Shown here in pieces: positions 1 to 8,221 of a stretch of 64,000 nt of DNA (the first letter of the stretch is position 1; each line of letters starts with the position of its first letter). Below the pieces are notes generated by a model. It saw only the letters and a list, made by a program, of their open reading frames with translations, searched no databases and was not told where the DNA came from. Location of the stretch: NCBI GenBank assembly GCA_002162075.1, contig CP021423.1, positions 930,001-994,000 of the forward strand, read 5' to 3'. The translations under genes were made by a program, and so were the position numbers. This DNA is from Armatimonadetes bacterium Uphvl-Ar1. GTDB taxonomy: Bacteria > Armatimonadota > Fimbriimonadia > Fimbriimonadales > Fimbriimonadaceae.

Positions 1-1
1 G

Positions 2-202
2 GCGGTGATTGACATTCAGATCGAAACGCGAGGGGACGCGGTTTTGAGTTGTGATGGACAGAGTCGGTTGCATTTGTTGAGTGGGGATTCGGTGCGGATT
101 ACGAAATCTCCCCGCGTGACTCGCTTGGTGAGTGTGGATTCTCAGGATTTCTTGAGTAAGCTGGCGAATCGGTTTCAATGGAGCAAGAGCTCACGGATAT
201 GA
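2..202 (+). CDS. nadK: NAD kinase, carboxy-terminal fragment (gene enters from the left edge)
   Basis: This is the last ~66 residues of NAD kinase, the cytoplasmic enzyme that phosphorylates NAD to NADP. The frame is open to the window edge, so the true start is outside. The visible part fits the end of the family's beta-rich NAD-binding domain: an AVLSCDGQ segment, then LLSGDSVRITKSP, then a short helix before the stop at 200-202. The GGDG and NE/D motifs would lie upstream and cannot be checked. The stop codon overlaps the start of the ABC ATPase gene (ATGA at 199-202), which suggests translational coupling. The assignment rests on the two short segments, so it is good but not certain. Confidence 0.75.
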   Translation, partial: AVIDIQIETRGDAVLSCDGQSRLHLLSGDSVRITKSPRVTRLVSVDSQDFLSKLANRFQWSKSSRI

Positions 203-1116
203 TGAATTCAGCTTTGGAGGTGAAGGGGGTTTCGGTTGAGTTTTCAACTTCGGGCGGGACGATTCGAGCAGTTGATGGGGTGGATGTGGACGTTCAGCCG
301 GGGGAAGCACTCGCTTTGGTGGGGGAATCTGGTTGCGGGAAAACGACTTTGGCGCGGGCGATTTTGGGGCTTCAGCCAACGGCGGGAGGGGAGATTTCGG
401 TTGCCGGTGAGCGCGTTGATGGTCGAATGGGTGAGCAAGCGAAACGGATTGGAATGGTTTGGCAGGATCCTTTCGCGAGCATTCAGCCAAAGTGGAAGAT
501 TCGGCGAATTTTAGAGGAACCGTCGGCAATTTGTGGGGAGGGTGTCGAGATCGGTGCACTTCTTGACATGGTGGGCTTGTCGGAATCTTTGGCTGATCGG
601 TACCCCCATGAGCTGAGTGGCGGACAAAGGCAAAGAGCGGCTATCGCTCGGGCGATTGGCTTGAAGCCGCCGCTGGTGATTTGCGATGAGCCGACGGCGG
701 CTCTTGACTTGAGTATTCAGGCGCAGATTCTGAATTTGCTGAAGGATTTGAAAGCTGAAACGGGTTGTGCCTTCCTGTACATTACTCACGACTTGTTGAC
801 GGTTCGGTATTTGGCGGATCGAGTTGCGGTGATGTATATGGGACAGATTGTGGAGATCGGAGAAACCGCGAAGGTATTTGAAAATCCTAAGCATCCGTAT
901 ACTCAAGCATTGTTAGCATCTTCGCCGGATTTGTCCCAGCTTGGGGTGATTCCCGATGCTCCATTGGGAGAAATTCCTGATCCAACGCAGAAGATTGTGG
1001 GTTGCAGATTTGCGAGTCGGTGTCCTTTTGTTCAGGATGTTTGTCGGCAAACGACCCCGCAATTTGATGTGCCGACGGGACACCAGGCTTTGTGCCATTT
1101 TCCGCTTGTTCAGTAG
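199..1116 (+). CDS. Oligopeptide/dipeptide-type ABC transporter ATP-binding protein (OppF/DppF-like)
   Basis: Cytoplasmic ATPase that would power a peptide-type importer. In order it has a Walker A motif (GESGCGKTT), a Q-loop (VWQDPFASIQ), the signature LSGGQRQR, Walker B plus D-loop (LVICDEPTAALD) and the switch His (YITHD). The last ~70 residues are the Cys-containing oligopeptide-ATPase tail (GCRFASRCPF ... C ... ALCHF), which marks the Opp/Dpp subfamily. An upstream ATG at 178 is possible, but 199 gives the 4-base ATGA overlap with nadK and places the family's usual ALEVKGVSVEF near the start. No permease or binding-protein genes are adjacent, so its partners are encoded elsewhere. The substrate cannot be told from the ATPase alone. 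Confidence 0.9.
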   Translation: MMNSALEVKGVSVEFSTSGGTIRAVDGVDVDVQPGEALALVGESGCGKTTLARAILGLQPTAGGEISVAGERVDGRMGEQAKRIGMVWQDPFASIQPKWKIRRILEEPSAICGEGVEIGALLDMVGLSESLADRYPHELSGGQRQRAAIARAIGLKPPLVICDEPTAALDLSIQAQILNLLKDLKAETGCAFLYITHDLLTVRYLADRVAVMYMGQIVEIGETAKVFENPKHPYTQALLASSPDLSQLGVIPDAPLGEIPDPTQKIVGCRFASRCPFVQDVCRQTTPQFDVPTGHQALCHFPLVQ

Positions 1117-1172
1117 TCATTGCTATACCTAATTGGGGTACTGGATTTCCGGTAGATTATTTCTTAACAATT

Positions 1173-1862
1173 ATGTCGGACGGACTAACCCCGCGTCGAG
1201 CTTTAGCGGAAGAGCGTGAAGCAGTTGAACTTGATCTCCTCGAAATGGTGAACAAGGCAGTCGCGATGTTTAATTTATCCGTCCGGGGACTGCATACGGT
1301 TGATCGTGAGCTTGCGCGCGAAGCGTTGGCGGCGGATGACGAAATTGACCGCCTTGAGTTGGAGATTGAAGCACGGTGTTTGGATGTTTTAGCGTTGCAA
1401 CAGCCGATGGGCAGTGATTTGAGAGAGATCGGTACGGTTCTCAAGATCATCACGGATATTGAACGAGTGGGTGATTTGAGTGTTGATGTCGCGAAGATCA
1501 CGCTCAAGATTGACAAGTTGATGGGCCGAGCAGATTTTGTTGATTTACCTAAGCTCTCGAGCGTCGTGACTCGGATGTTGAGCGAGTCGGCGCAGATGTT
1601 TAGCCGGAAATCTGCGGATGGTTTGGAGCTGATTGCCCAGCTTGAAGACGAAGTTGATGATATGTATCGGGAGTTCCGTTCACAAACTCATGAGTTTATG
1701 CAAGCGCATCCGGAAGATATGGTGGTCGCGAGTTGGATGCTTTTGGCGTTGCACCACATTGAACGGGTTGCAGATCACGCGCTGAATATTGCGGAGCGAG
1801 TTGTCTTTATGGTGACGGGTGAGATGCGGCAAATTGTCCCAGATGACCCAGATCGTGGATAA
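1173..1862 (+). CDS. phoU: PhoU-family phosphate signalling protein
   Basis: Likely cytoplasmic regulator that links phosphate uptake to PhoR/PhoB-type signalling. The ~229-residue protein has the two three-helix PhoU repeats. Each carries the acidic metal-binding pattern: EIDRLELEIE with ITDIERVGD in the first, EDEVDDMYREF with LHHIERVADHA in the second. Length matches the family. An in-frame start at 1092 would add 27 unconserved residues and overlap the upstream gene, so ATG 1173 (MSDGLTPRR) is preferred. No pst transporter or phoR/phoB genes are nearby, so its partners lie elsewhere. Confidence 0.9.
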   Translation: MSDGLTPRRALAEEREAVELDLLEMVNKAVAMFNLSVRGLHTVDRELAREALAADDEIDRLELEIEARCLDVLALQQPMGSDLREIGTVLKIITDIERVGDLSVDVAKITLKIDKLMGRADFVDLPKLSSVVTRMLSESAQMFSRKSADGLELIAQLEDEVDDMYREFRSQTHEFMQAHPEDMVVASWMLLALHHIERVADHALNIAERVVFMVTGEMRQIVPDDPDRG

Positions 1863-1906
1863 TTCTGCGTCGCCCTCCCTTACTGCCTCGTCTGAAACAT
1901 TTAATC

Positions 1907-2338
1907 ATGTTGCCTTGGCTTTTGACTTATTCTGGGACAGTAACTGGGCCAGTACAGACGGAACCGCTGAAGACTAAGACGGTTCAAATTCGGTCGGCTC
2001 AGGCTGTGCCGATTGAGACTTTGGAATTGCGTCGCACCGCGGGAGTTCACGCGAAGGAAGGTGACCGAGTTACGGTGCGCTATCGTTTTTTTGATGAAAA
2101 CAGAGTGTTGGTTGACTCAGAACGGATGGGGTTTGAGTTTAGTTTTACATTGGGTGATGGTTCAGTTCCGGATGTTTTTGACATGGGGGTTTCAGGTTTG
2201 CAGTTGAAGGGATTCCGGCGTGCGCGTGTGAATCCGTCGGCATTGGGGGATGGATTTGAATCGCGATGGCCTGAAGTCAAGAAATCGGTGACATTTGAAG
2301 TTACTCTGGTTGGGTTGAGCAGACCGAGTTCGCCTTAA
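1907..2338 (+). CDS. FKBP-like peptidyl-prolyl isomerase domain protein (probable)
   Basis: A 143-residue protein whose second half resembles an FKBP-type prolyl isomerase. The pattern AKEGDRVTVRYRF ... LVDSERMGFEFSFTLGDG ... MGVSGLQLKGFRR follows the family order: GD-V-V-Y, then a DS turn, then F-LG-G, then G-V-GM--G--R. The first ~35 residues are unconserved and might be a weak export signal, but there is no clear cleavage site. Several active-site aromatics of true FKBPs are not evident, so it may be a binding or chaperone variant rather than an active isomerase. It sits 44 bp after phoU and just before the ABC exporter pair on the same strand. Confidence 0.5.
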   Translation: MLPWLLTYSGTVTGPVQTEPLKTKTVQIRSAQAVPIETLELRRTAGVHAKEGDRVTVRYRFFDENRVLVDSERMGFEFSFTLGDGSVPDVFDMGVSGLQLKGFRRARVNPSALGDGFESRWPEVKKSVTFEVTLVGLSRPSSP

Positions 2339-2360
2339 GATTGCGGGTAGAGTTTTTGTT

Positions 2361-3233
2361 ATGTTGGCGGACTTGAAGGAGCTTTGGCGTTTTCGCGAGC
2401 TTCTTTGGGCGATGGTTGAGCGGGAGCTCCGGATTCGTTATAAGAATTCGGCTTTGGGATTTTTGTGGAGCTTGTTGAATCCGCTGGTGACGGTAGCGGT
2501 CATGTGGAGCGTTTTCACGTTTTTGCTTGGGAATAACACTGAGAATTACAGCGCCTATATTTTGGCGGCGTATTTGCCGTTCTTGTTTTTCAACATGGCG
2601 TTAATGGATTCAGCGCAGTCGGTTTTGGGATCTTTGAATGTGGTGAAAAAGGTGTATTTCCCAAGGGAGATTCTTCCTTTGGCGAGTGTGATCGGGAATT
2701 TCATCCACTTTGTATTAGCTTTGGGAGTTTTCTTTATGTTCTTGTTTGGAGTGTGGGCGTTTACCGGTTTTCAGGTTGCGCCATTCACTTGGCGGTTGGT
2801 GGCCTTGCCGCTCTTGCTGATTCCATTCTTTGCGTTGGTTGTGGGTTGCTCGCTTCTGATCAGTGCTCTCAATGTGTTTTATGAGGATGTGAAGTACATT
2901 TTGAGTGTGTTTTTGTACTTGCTCTTTTTTGTCAGTCCGGTGATGTACTTTAGCGAGACTGTGCGAAGTGCCTTGGCAGGGCGGGCGAACGGCGCGTTGA
3001 TTGAAACGCTGTACCATTTGAATCCGGTGGCGACGTTTATCACGGCTTTTCGGAAAGTTTTGGTTCCACCGGGTCGGATTGAGATTATTCAGGATGGGGT
3101 GGCGGTGAAGGTTCCGCCTGCTCCGTTTGATTACACGATGGTCGGGGTTGCTTGTGTCCTCAGTTTCGTGTTGATGGTGTATGGTTACTGGGTGTTTAAC
3201 CGGATGAAATGGAGGTTTGTGGAGCGACCATGA
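2361..3233 (+). CDS. ABC-2 type polysaccharide/O-antigen export permease (Wzm/TagG family)
   Basis: Integral inner-membrane subunit expected to move a lipid-linked polysaccharide or teichoic-acid-like polymer. The amino end carries the family hallmark for these exporters: an amphipathic stretch ERELRIRYKNSALGFLWSLL before the first membrane segment. About six hydrophobic segments follow in the usual ABC-2 layout, including the NVFYEDVKYI loop and the SPVMYFSE re-entrant segment. At 290 residues it is of normal size. The last codon overlaps the start of the ATPase gene by ATGA (3230-3233), so the two subunits are translationally coupled. No glycosyltransferases are in view, so the polymer is unknown. 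Confidence 0.9.
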   Translation: MLADLKELWRFRELLWAMVERELRIRYKNSALGFLWSLLNPLVTVAVMWSVFTFLLGNNTENYSAYILAAYLPFLFFNMALMDSAQSVLGSLNVVKKVYFPREILPLASVIGNFIHFVLALGVFFMFLFGVWAFTGFQVAPFTWRLVALPLLLIPFFALVVGCSLLISALNVFYEDVKYILSVFLYLLFFVSPVMYFSETVRSALAGRANGALIETLYHLNPVATFITAFRKVLVPPGRIEIIQDGVAVKVPPAPFDYTMVGVACVLSFVLMVYGYWVFNRMKWRFVERP

Positions 3234-3970
3234 AAACGGGGATTGCGCTTGACATCCGGGAAATTCGCAAGACGTTTACGTTAAGTCACTCGGGGGCCGC
3301 TTCGCTCAAAACGGCTCTGCTCTGGTGGAAGAAGGCAAACCGAGAGAAGTTAGAGGTATTGAATGGCTTGACCATTCAGGTGAAGCATGGGGAGTGTGTT
3401 GCCCTGGTTGGGCGTAATGGAGCAGGTAAGTCTACGCTGTTGAGTTTGATTTCGAAAATTTACAAGCCAACAAGTGGGGAGATTGTGGTGGATGGTCGGA
3501 TTGCGCCGCTCCTGGAGCTAGGGGCCGGCTTTCACCCTGATTTGACCGGGCTCGAAAATATTCTGTATAACGGGATGATACTCGGGTTGTCGCGGAAGGA
3601 AGTCTTGGAGCGGACGCCCCAGATCGTTGCTTTTGCGGAGCTGGAAACGCATATCGATACACCAGTCCGAACCTATTCGAGCGGGATGCAGGCTCGGCTG
3701 GGGTTTGCGATTGCAGCTCATGTGGATGCAGACATTTTGATTGTCGATGAGGTTTTGGCGGTGGGTGATTATTCGTTCGAGAAGAAATGTTACGACTATA
3801 TTGATGAGTTCCGGCGGAAGGGGGGCACGATTTTGTTTGTGAGTCACAATCCGGACTCGGTTCGGCGGGTGGCGGATCGGGTGATTTGGCTCGCAAAAGG
3901 ACAAGTAAAAATGGACGGCTCAGTTGAGACCGTCCTTGAAGCTTATTTGGCCGCGGGCGAGGATCGCTGA
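3230..3970 (+). CDS. Polysaccharide ABC exporter ATP-binding protein (Wzt/TagH-type)
   Basis: ATPase partner of the preceding permease. It shows Walker A (GRNGAGKST), the Wzt/TagH-specific signature YSSGMQARLGFA, Walker B (ILIVDEVLAVGD) and the switch region LFVSHN. At 246 residues it consists only of the nucleotide-binding domain. It lacks the carboxy-terminal carbohydrate-binding domain of O-antigen Wzt proteins, so chain-length recognition must come from elsewhere. ATG 3230 is chosen because it forms the ATGA overlap with the permease stop; the in-frame ATG at 3209 lies inside the permease. It converges on the flagellin gene with only 6 bp between them. Confidence 0.9.
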   Translation: MKTGIALDIREIRKTFTLSHSGAASLKTALLWWKKANREKLEVLNGLTIQVKHGECVALVGRNGAGKSTLLSLISKIYKPTSGEIVVDGRIAPLLELGAGFHPDLTGLENILYNGMILGLSRKEVLERTPQIVAFAELETHIDTPVRTYSSGMQARLGFAIAAHVDADILIVDEVLAVGDYSFEKKCYDYIDEFRRKGGTILFVSHNPDSVRRVADRVIWLAKGQVKMDGSVETVLEAYLAAGEDR

Positions 3971-3976
3971 GCGAAC

Positions 3977-5431
3977 CTAGCCGCCACGGAGAAGTTGGAG
4001 GATGTTTTGGGGGGCTTGAGATGCCTGGGCCAAGACTGACATTCCACTTTGGCGCAGGATGTTGATCTTAGTGAATTCGGTCATTTCCTTTGCCATGTCG
4101 GCGTCTCGAATTGCGCTTTCAGAAGCGGTGAGATTTTCTTCGGCAATACCGAGAGACCGGACGTTGCTATCGAGGAAGTTTTGTTGGAATGATCCAAGCG
4201 ATCCTCGAATAACGCCCAGTTGTTGGACAGCTGAGTCAACGATTTCGATGGCCCGGGTTGCGCCGGTTTCCGTTGTCAGGTCAACTGTATCAATTGATTC
4301 TCCAGGATAGACTCCCAAGCCGAGATCTTTGGCGAAGACGCTGGGGAGTGAGAAACTGGCAAATTGATTTGCGTTCGCTCCGATTTGGAATCGAACCGCA
4401 CCAACGCTGAGGGCTCCCACCGGAGCGTTGGCGAGAGCTGTTCCGTTTCCGACGGAGGTCATAACAAGTCGGTTTCCGGAGGGACTTGTCAGGGTAAGGC
4501 CGTTGATTCCGGGGCCTTGACCGCCAGTGAATGTTTCGACGGTGGTTGACGGGCTTGGCTCGGTGGGAATCTCAACTGTGAAGACTCCGTCTACTCCAGT
4601 CGTCCCATTGCTACCGACACCACCGTTGAGGATGTTATTGGTTTCGACGTATTGGATGGGGAATCGGCTGCCGAATTCGTTTGAAGTAAGGGTGAAGGTT
4701 CCACCGTTGGCAAAACTTGCGGTTACCCCAGTGAGATTGGTCTTACTGTTGATTTTGGCAAGGATTGAAGCGGCGGTTTCTCCGGGCTCGCTGGTGAAAC
4801 TCACACCGTTGATAGCGAAGACACCGGGGTTGATGGGTGAGGCACCGTTAGCGACGGTTGTGGAGAGTGTGGCAACGGATTGGGTTGCTGCGGTCACTCG
4901 CGAAATGGTGAGATTTCCGGATCGAACGGTTTCTCCATTGACTGTACCGCCGATGTACAGGCTTTCCACGTTTGACACGTTCGTGATGTTGGTAACGGTT
5001 CCGCTTGCGCCGTTCAGAAGCTTTTTGTTGCCCCATGTGGATTGTTCGGCAATTCGGTTGAGGGAGGAGACAATGTTGCGGAGTTGGTTTTGATTGGCTT
5101 GGAGTTGGTTGGCGTCGACAACGGCGGTGTTTGCACTGCTGACGGCGAGGGAGCGAATGGACTGAAGAAGTCGGCTGACTTCTTCCAGTGCGCCTTCAGC
5201 CGTTTTTGACATGTTGACGGCATCTTGAGAGTTCCGGATGGCTTGTTGGATCCCGCTGATTTGCGAGCGGAGTCCTTCGGATACAACCATGCCGGCGGGG
5301 TCATCGCCCGCGCTGTTGATGCGCAGTCCGGTACTGAGCCGGGTGATGGACATTTGCATGTTGTTCTCGTTGATCGCAATTTGTCGCATTGCGGTCATTG
5401 CCGGGATATTGGTGTTAATCCTTAAACTCAC
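3977..5431 (-). CDS. Flagellin
   Basis: Major subunit of the flagellar filament, exported by the flagellar type III apparatus. The amino end (LRINTNIPAMTAMRQ, then the STGLRINSAGDDPAG motif) and the carboxy end (AESAIRDADMAKEM-like region, then LAQASQAPQNILQLL) are the conserved D0/D1 coiled-coil segments. About 230 residues in the middle form a variable, Gly/Thr/Asn-rich D2/D3-like domain. The start is GTG at 5431 with AGGAG about 9 bases upstream. At 484 residues it is mid-size. It is the only flagellar gene in the window, typical of flagellins placed away from the structural operons. A sigma-28-like promoter lies upstream. Confidence 0.96.
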   Translation of the reverse strand: MSLRINTNIPAMTAMRQIAINENNMQMSITRLSTGLRINSAGDDPAGMVVSEGLRSQISGIQQAIRNSQDAVNMSKTAEGALEEVSRLLQSIRSLAVSSANTAVVDANQLQANQNQLRNIVSSLNRIAEQSTWGNKKLLNGASGTVTNITNVSNVESLYIGGTVNGETVRSGNLTISRVTAATQSVATLSTTVANGASPINPGVFAINGVSFTSEPGETAASILAKINSKTNLTGVTASFANGGTFTLTSNEFGSRFPIQYVETNNILNGGVGSNGTTGVDGVFTVEIPTEPSPSTTVETFTGGQGPGINGLTLTSPSGNRLVMTSVGNGTALANAPVGALSVGAVRFQIGANANQFASFSLPSVFAKDLGLGVYPGESIDTVDLTTETGATRAIEIVDSAVQQLGVIRGSLGSFQQNFLDSNVRSLGIAEENLTASESAIRDADMAKEMTEFTKINILRQSGMSVLAQASQAPQNILQLLRGG

Positions 5432-5483
5432 TCTTGAACCACTCCTGGTTTTTTTCGAAATTTCTTTCGAGTCTTGTGTGAGA

Positions 5484-5511
5484 TTTTAGGAAGGATGTGG
5501 AACAAACTTTA
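5484..5511 (-). promoter_or_regulatory. Sigma-28 (FliA)-like promoter of flagellin
   Basis: Reading the minus strand, an exact TAAAGTTT (-35 consensus of the flagellar sigma factor) lies at 5511-5504. Twelve bases later comes TCCTAAAA (5491-5484), a 5-of-8 match to the GCCGATAA -10 box. The spacing is within one base of the usual 11. The predicted transcript would have a ~45-base leader before the GTG start of flagellin. This fits the class-III, late flagellar regulation known for flagellin genes. The -10 half is weak. Confidence 0.5.
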
Positions 5512-5555
5512 GTTTGAATTGAAAATCGGGTGGTTGCGGGGTGTATGGTGGGGGA

Positions 5556-6536
5556 ATGGCGGGTCGGTTTCGGTGGGGGATTGTGGGTCCGGGGAACATT
5601 GCGCGGAAATTTGGCGCGGGAGTACAACTTTCGGAGACAAGCGAAGTTGCGGTAGTCGGTTCACGCGATTTGGGGCGGGCAGAGGCATTCTGTGTGGAGT
5701 TTGGTGGGCGGGCGGTGGGCAGTTATGAAGCGGTTTTGAAGGCTGAGGATGTTGATGGGGTTTACATTGCAACGCCGCATCACCTACATGCTGAGTTGAC
5801 GATCGCGGCGGCGCAAGCGGGGAAGCATGTCCTTTGTGAGAAGCCGTGCGCGCTCAGATCTGAGGATGCATCCAGTGCGATAAAGGCTTGTCAAGATGCG
5901 GGTGTGTTATTTTGTGAGGCGTACCTGTACCGCACCCATCCTTTAACGGCGCAAGTCATGGAGGTAGTGCATTCGGGAAGATTGGGGGAGATTCGGCACA
6001 TAGCGGCGGAGTTTGCCTTTGGGGCAGCCGATGACTGGCAGAACGTCAGAACGGTTTTGGAGTATGGGGGAGGGGGCTTGATGGATGTTGGGGTTTATCC
6101 TGTGAGTTATGCGATGATGGTTTTTGGCGGCGAACCAGAGCGGGTGAGCTATTTGTTTAAGAAATCGGATGCGGGGTTCGACGGGTGGGCAACGGGGTCA
6201 ATGATTTTTGAAGGAGGAGGGACGGTGAGTTTTGGATGCGGGATTCATGTTCAGATGGAGAATCGTGTCCGGATTTTCGGAACCCAAGGGATGCTCGAAG
6301 TTTCAAGGCCGTGGGATTGCACGGAGGGGTTCCGTGTGAAGAATCACTGTTCTGATGATTGGGAAGAAATTGAGGGGATCAGGGCTGATCGATTTGGAAA
6401 CGAAGTTGATGTTTTTGTTCGGTCTTTGGATCATGGATTTGTGGCGACGATGACTCCTGATGATAGTTTGGCGGTGATGAGAACTCTTGATCGGTTAAGG
6501 GCGGACGGGGGACTTGTGTTTCCTGGAGACCCGTGA
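5556..6536 (+). CDS. Gfo/Idh/MocA family NAD(P)-dependent oxidoreductase
   Basis: Cytoplasmic dehydrogenase of the glucose-fructose oxidoreductase / inositol dehydrogenase superfamily, acting on a sugar or related polyol. The amino-terminal Rossmann fold starts with WGIVGPGNIARKF. The conserved EKP motif (LCEKPCAL), whose Lys is catalytic in the family, follows near residue 100. The carboxy half has the family's beta-sheet domain with GGGGLMDVGVYPVSYA carrying the usual D--G-Y motif. Start ATG 5556 follows a GGTGGGGGA ribosome-binding site; a GTG at 5541 is an in-frame alternative. It is transcribed divergently from flagellin. The substrate cannot be predicted from sequence alone. Confidence 0.9.
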   Translation: MAGRFRWGIVGPGNIARKFGAGVQLSETSEVAVVGSRDLGRAEAFCVEFGGRAVGSYEAVLKAEDVDGVYIATPHHLHAELTIAAAQAGKHVLCEKPCALRSEDASSAIKACQDAGVLFCEAYLYRTHPLTAQVMEVVHSGRLGEIRHIAAEFAFGAADDWQNVRTVLEYGGGGLMDVGVYPVSYAMMVFGGEPERVSYLFKKSDAGFDGWATGSMIFEGGGTVSFGCGIHVQMENRVRIFGTQGMLEVSRPWDCTEGFRVKNHCSDDWEEIEGIRADRFGNEVDVFVRSLDHGFVATMTPDDSLAVMRTLDRLRADGGLVFPGDP

Positions 6537-6575
6537 ATTGGAACTTCATAGGGGAGTGGTAGTCTGACGAAGAAG

Positions 6576-7031
6576 ATGACGGATCGGGAGTTTTTGGAAC
6601 AGTTGGTGGGGTACGAAGTGTGGGCGAATGAACAGTGGCTTGGCACATTGGGTCGCTTTAAGGATCGCGCCCGCGCAGAAGGGGTGATGCGTCACATTGT
6701 GGGGTGCTACAACGGATGGCTTGGGCTTGTTGCGGAGTGGGAAGGGAAGCCTCACGAAGAACTTGACCTTGAGGCGGACATGAAGGATCTTTTGAGGCGT
6801 TGGCGGGCGGTGGTACAGACACGGGAGTTGGACGAGGTTGTGGAATTCACGGGCGGAAAAGGGAACAAGCGTAGGCTTGCGGTTCGGGAATTGGTTCACC
6901 ATGTTTTGAACCATGGTTCCTATCACCGTGGTCATCTGCGAGGTCTTGCCGAAGCAGAGGGGCTCGCAGACTTCCCAGAGACGGATTCGCTCTACTACTT
7001 TATCCCGCGGCGATCTGAGAACCTGGATTGA
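6576..7031 (+). CDS. DinB/YfiT-like four-helix protein
   Basis: A 151-residue member of the DinB superfamily, small four-helix-bundle proteins that often hold a divalent metal through three His residues. Some members are thiol-dependent S-transferases, but most are uncharacterised. Visible hallmarks are YEVWANEQWL in helix 1, MRHIVGCYNGWL in helix 2 (first His), and the third-helix motif HHVLNHGSYHRGHLRG that supplies the other two His. The start follows the upstream oxidoreductase stop by 39 bp on the same strand. The 3' end overlaps the convergent CpaE-like gene by 32 bp. Function is unassigned. Confidence 0.85.
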   Translation: MTDREFLEQLVGYEVWANEQWLGTLGRFKDRARAEGVMRHIVGCYNGWLGLVAEWEGKPHEELDLEADMKDLLRRWRAVVQTRELDEVVEFTGGKGNKRRLAVRELVHHVLNHGSYHRGHLRGLAEAEGLADFPETDSLYYFIPRRSENLD

Positions 7032-8145
7032 TCGCCTGGGTGCCGGTATGGGCGGTCAGCAGGTTCGGGAGGATTTGGGATTGGAGGGATTTCAGGTTCT
7101 GATTCCATTTATCCCGGGGTTTAAATCGAGCTAGTGGAGTTCGGCACAACCATGCTTCCGCCATGAATTTGGAAGGCGGTAACGCTCCGGCGAATTTGAG
7201 TTGGCTGGAATCGGCGGCGACTTGGAGCTTGCGAAACGCGGATTTTGCGACTTCGGCTTTTGGTTGCTGGTTGAACAGGATGTTTATCGGAAGATTGGGA
7301 TTGGCCTCCAGTCCGGTTCGGATGATAACTAGGCTGTTGTGAAGACTTGTGGAGTCTGTGCCGGTCAGCAAAAGGAACTGATGGGCGAACTTGAGATAGC
7401 TCAGCTCGGCGTTATCGATGGTTGAGGGGAGATCAATGATGATATGATCGAATTGAGGAGCGAGTTGGGTTGGGGCGGCTCCGAGGTTAATTAGATCGCC
7501 ATATGTGAGGTGGGCGAGATCGGCAGCTCCGGGCTCTCCAGCGAGCAACCGGACACCTGACGTCGTGAGGGTCAGGCTGTCGTACGCGAGTGACTTGCCT
7601 CGGTGGAGGTCTTGGATTGTCGCAGTAGGTTTTGCGCCGAGCGCAATGTGGGCGGTGGGGCGACTGAAATTGGCGTCTATGAGGAGGACGCTTAGGTTTT
7701 GCTCGGCAAGTTGTACGGCGAGATTTGCCGCGACAGTTGTTGCACCGAGTCCTCCGGCGGCTCCCATGACGGCGGTGATCCGGCACGGCTGCCTTGCCCA
7801 ATCGATGGGGTTGTTTGGTTGTTCATTCAAAAGCTTGGGAGCTTTTGAAGAGAGTGATTCGAGGAAATCGGAGGCTTCGGGAACGGGGGCGGAACCGAAG
7901 TGGGTTTCAAAGGCAGCGGAGAAGATATCTTCGGGCACTCGAACCAGGGTGAGGTTGCGACCGAGTTGGAATTGAAGACGGTTGAGGAAATCAAGGTCGA
8001 ATGGACCTGGTCCAGCGCAGACGAGGGTTTGTTGGTCGGCTTTCAGGGGAAGGAGCCGATATTGCCGCGCGGTGGCGATTGGGAGGAGACGCAGGGCGTC
8101 AGGTTGTGCGATGAGTCTCGCGGTTTGAGCGTTGGTTTGGGCCAT
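7000..8145 (-). CDS. CpaE/TadZ-type MinD-like ATPase with an amino-terminal T2SSE_N (MshEN)-like domain
   Basis: A 381-residue two-domain protein. Residues ~10-90 (ALRLLPIATARQYRLLPL ... LDFLNRLQFQLGR ... FSAAFETHFG) resemble the T2SSE_N/MshEN domain found at the front of GspE/PilB-type ATPases, some of which bind cyclic-di-GMP. Residues ~120-360 form a MinD/ParA-like domain with a degenerate Walker A (GAAGGLGATT: both expected Lys are Ala) and a switch region IIIDLPS. Loss of the Walker A Lys is known in CpaE/TadZ pilus-localisation proteins. CpaE usually carries a response-regulator-like receiver here, so this pairing is unusual. It follows the cyclic-nucleotide-binding gene by 76 bp on the same strand, so the two may form an operon. 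I infer a role in polar placement of type IV or Tad pili. Confidence 0.75.
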   Translation of the reverse strand: MAQTNAQTARLIAQPDALRLLPIATARQYRLLPLKADQQTLVCAGPGPFDLDFLNRLQFQLGRNLTLVRVPEDIFSAAFETHFGSAPVPEASDFLESLSSKAPKLLNEQPNNPIDWARQPCRITAVMGAAGGLGATTVAANLAVQLAEQNLSVLLIDANFSRPTAHIALGAKPTATIQDLHRGKSLAYDSLTLTTSGVRLLAGEPGAADLAHLTYGDLINLGAAPTQLAPQFDHIIIDLPSTIDNAELSYLKFAHQFLLLTGTDSTSLHNSLVIIRTGLEANPNLPINILFNQQPKAEVAKSAFRKLQVAADSSQLKFAGALPPSKFMAEAWLCRTPLARFKPRDKWNQNLKSLQSQILPNLLTAHTGTQAINPGSQIAAG

Positions 8146-8221
8146 GAAAAAAACAACTCCAGCGGAAGGGTTGTTCCGTTTGAAGTTGTTTATGATGCCG
8201 ACAGGCTTGCGGGGTTTTTTG

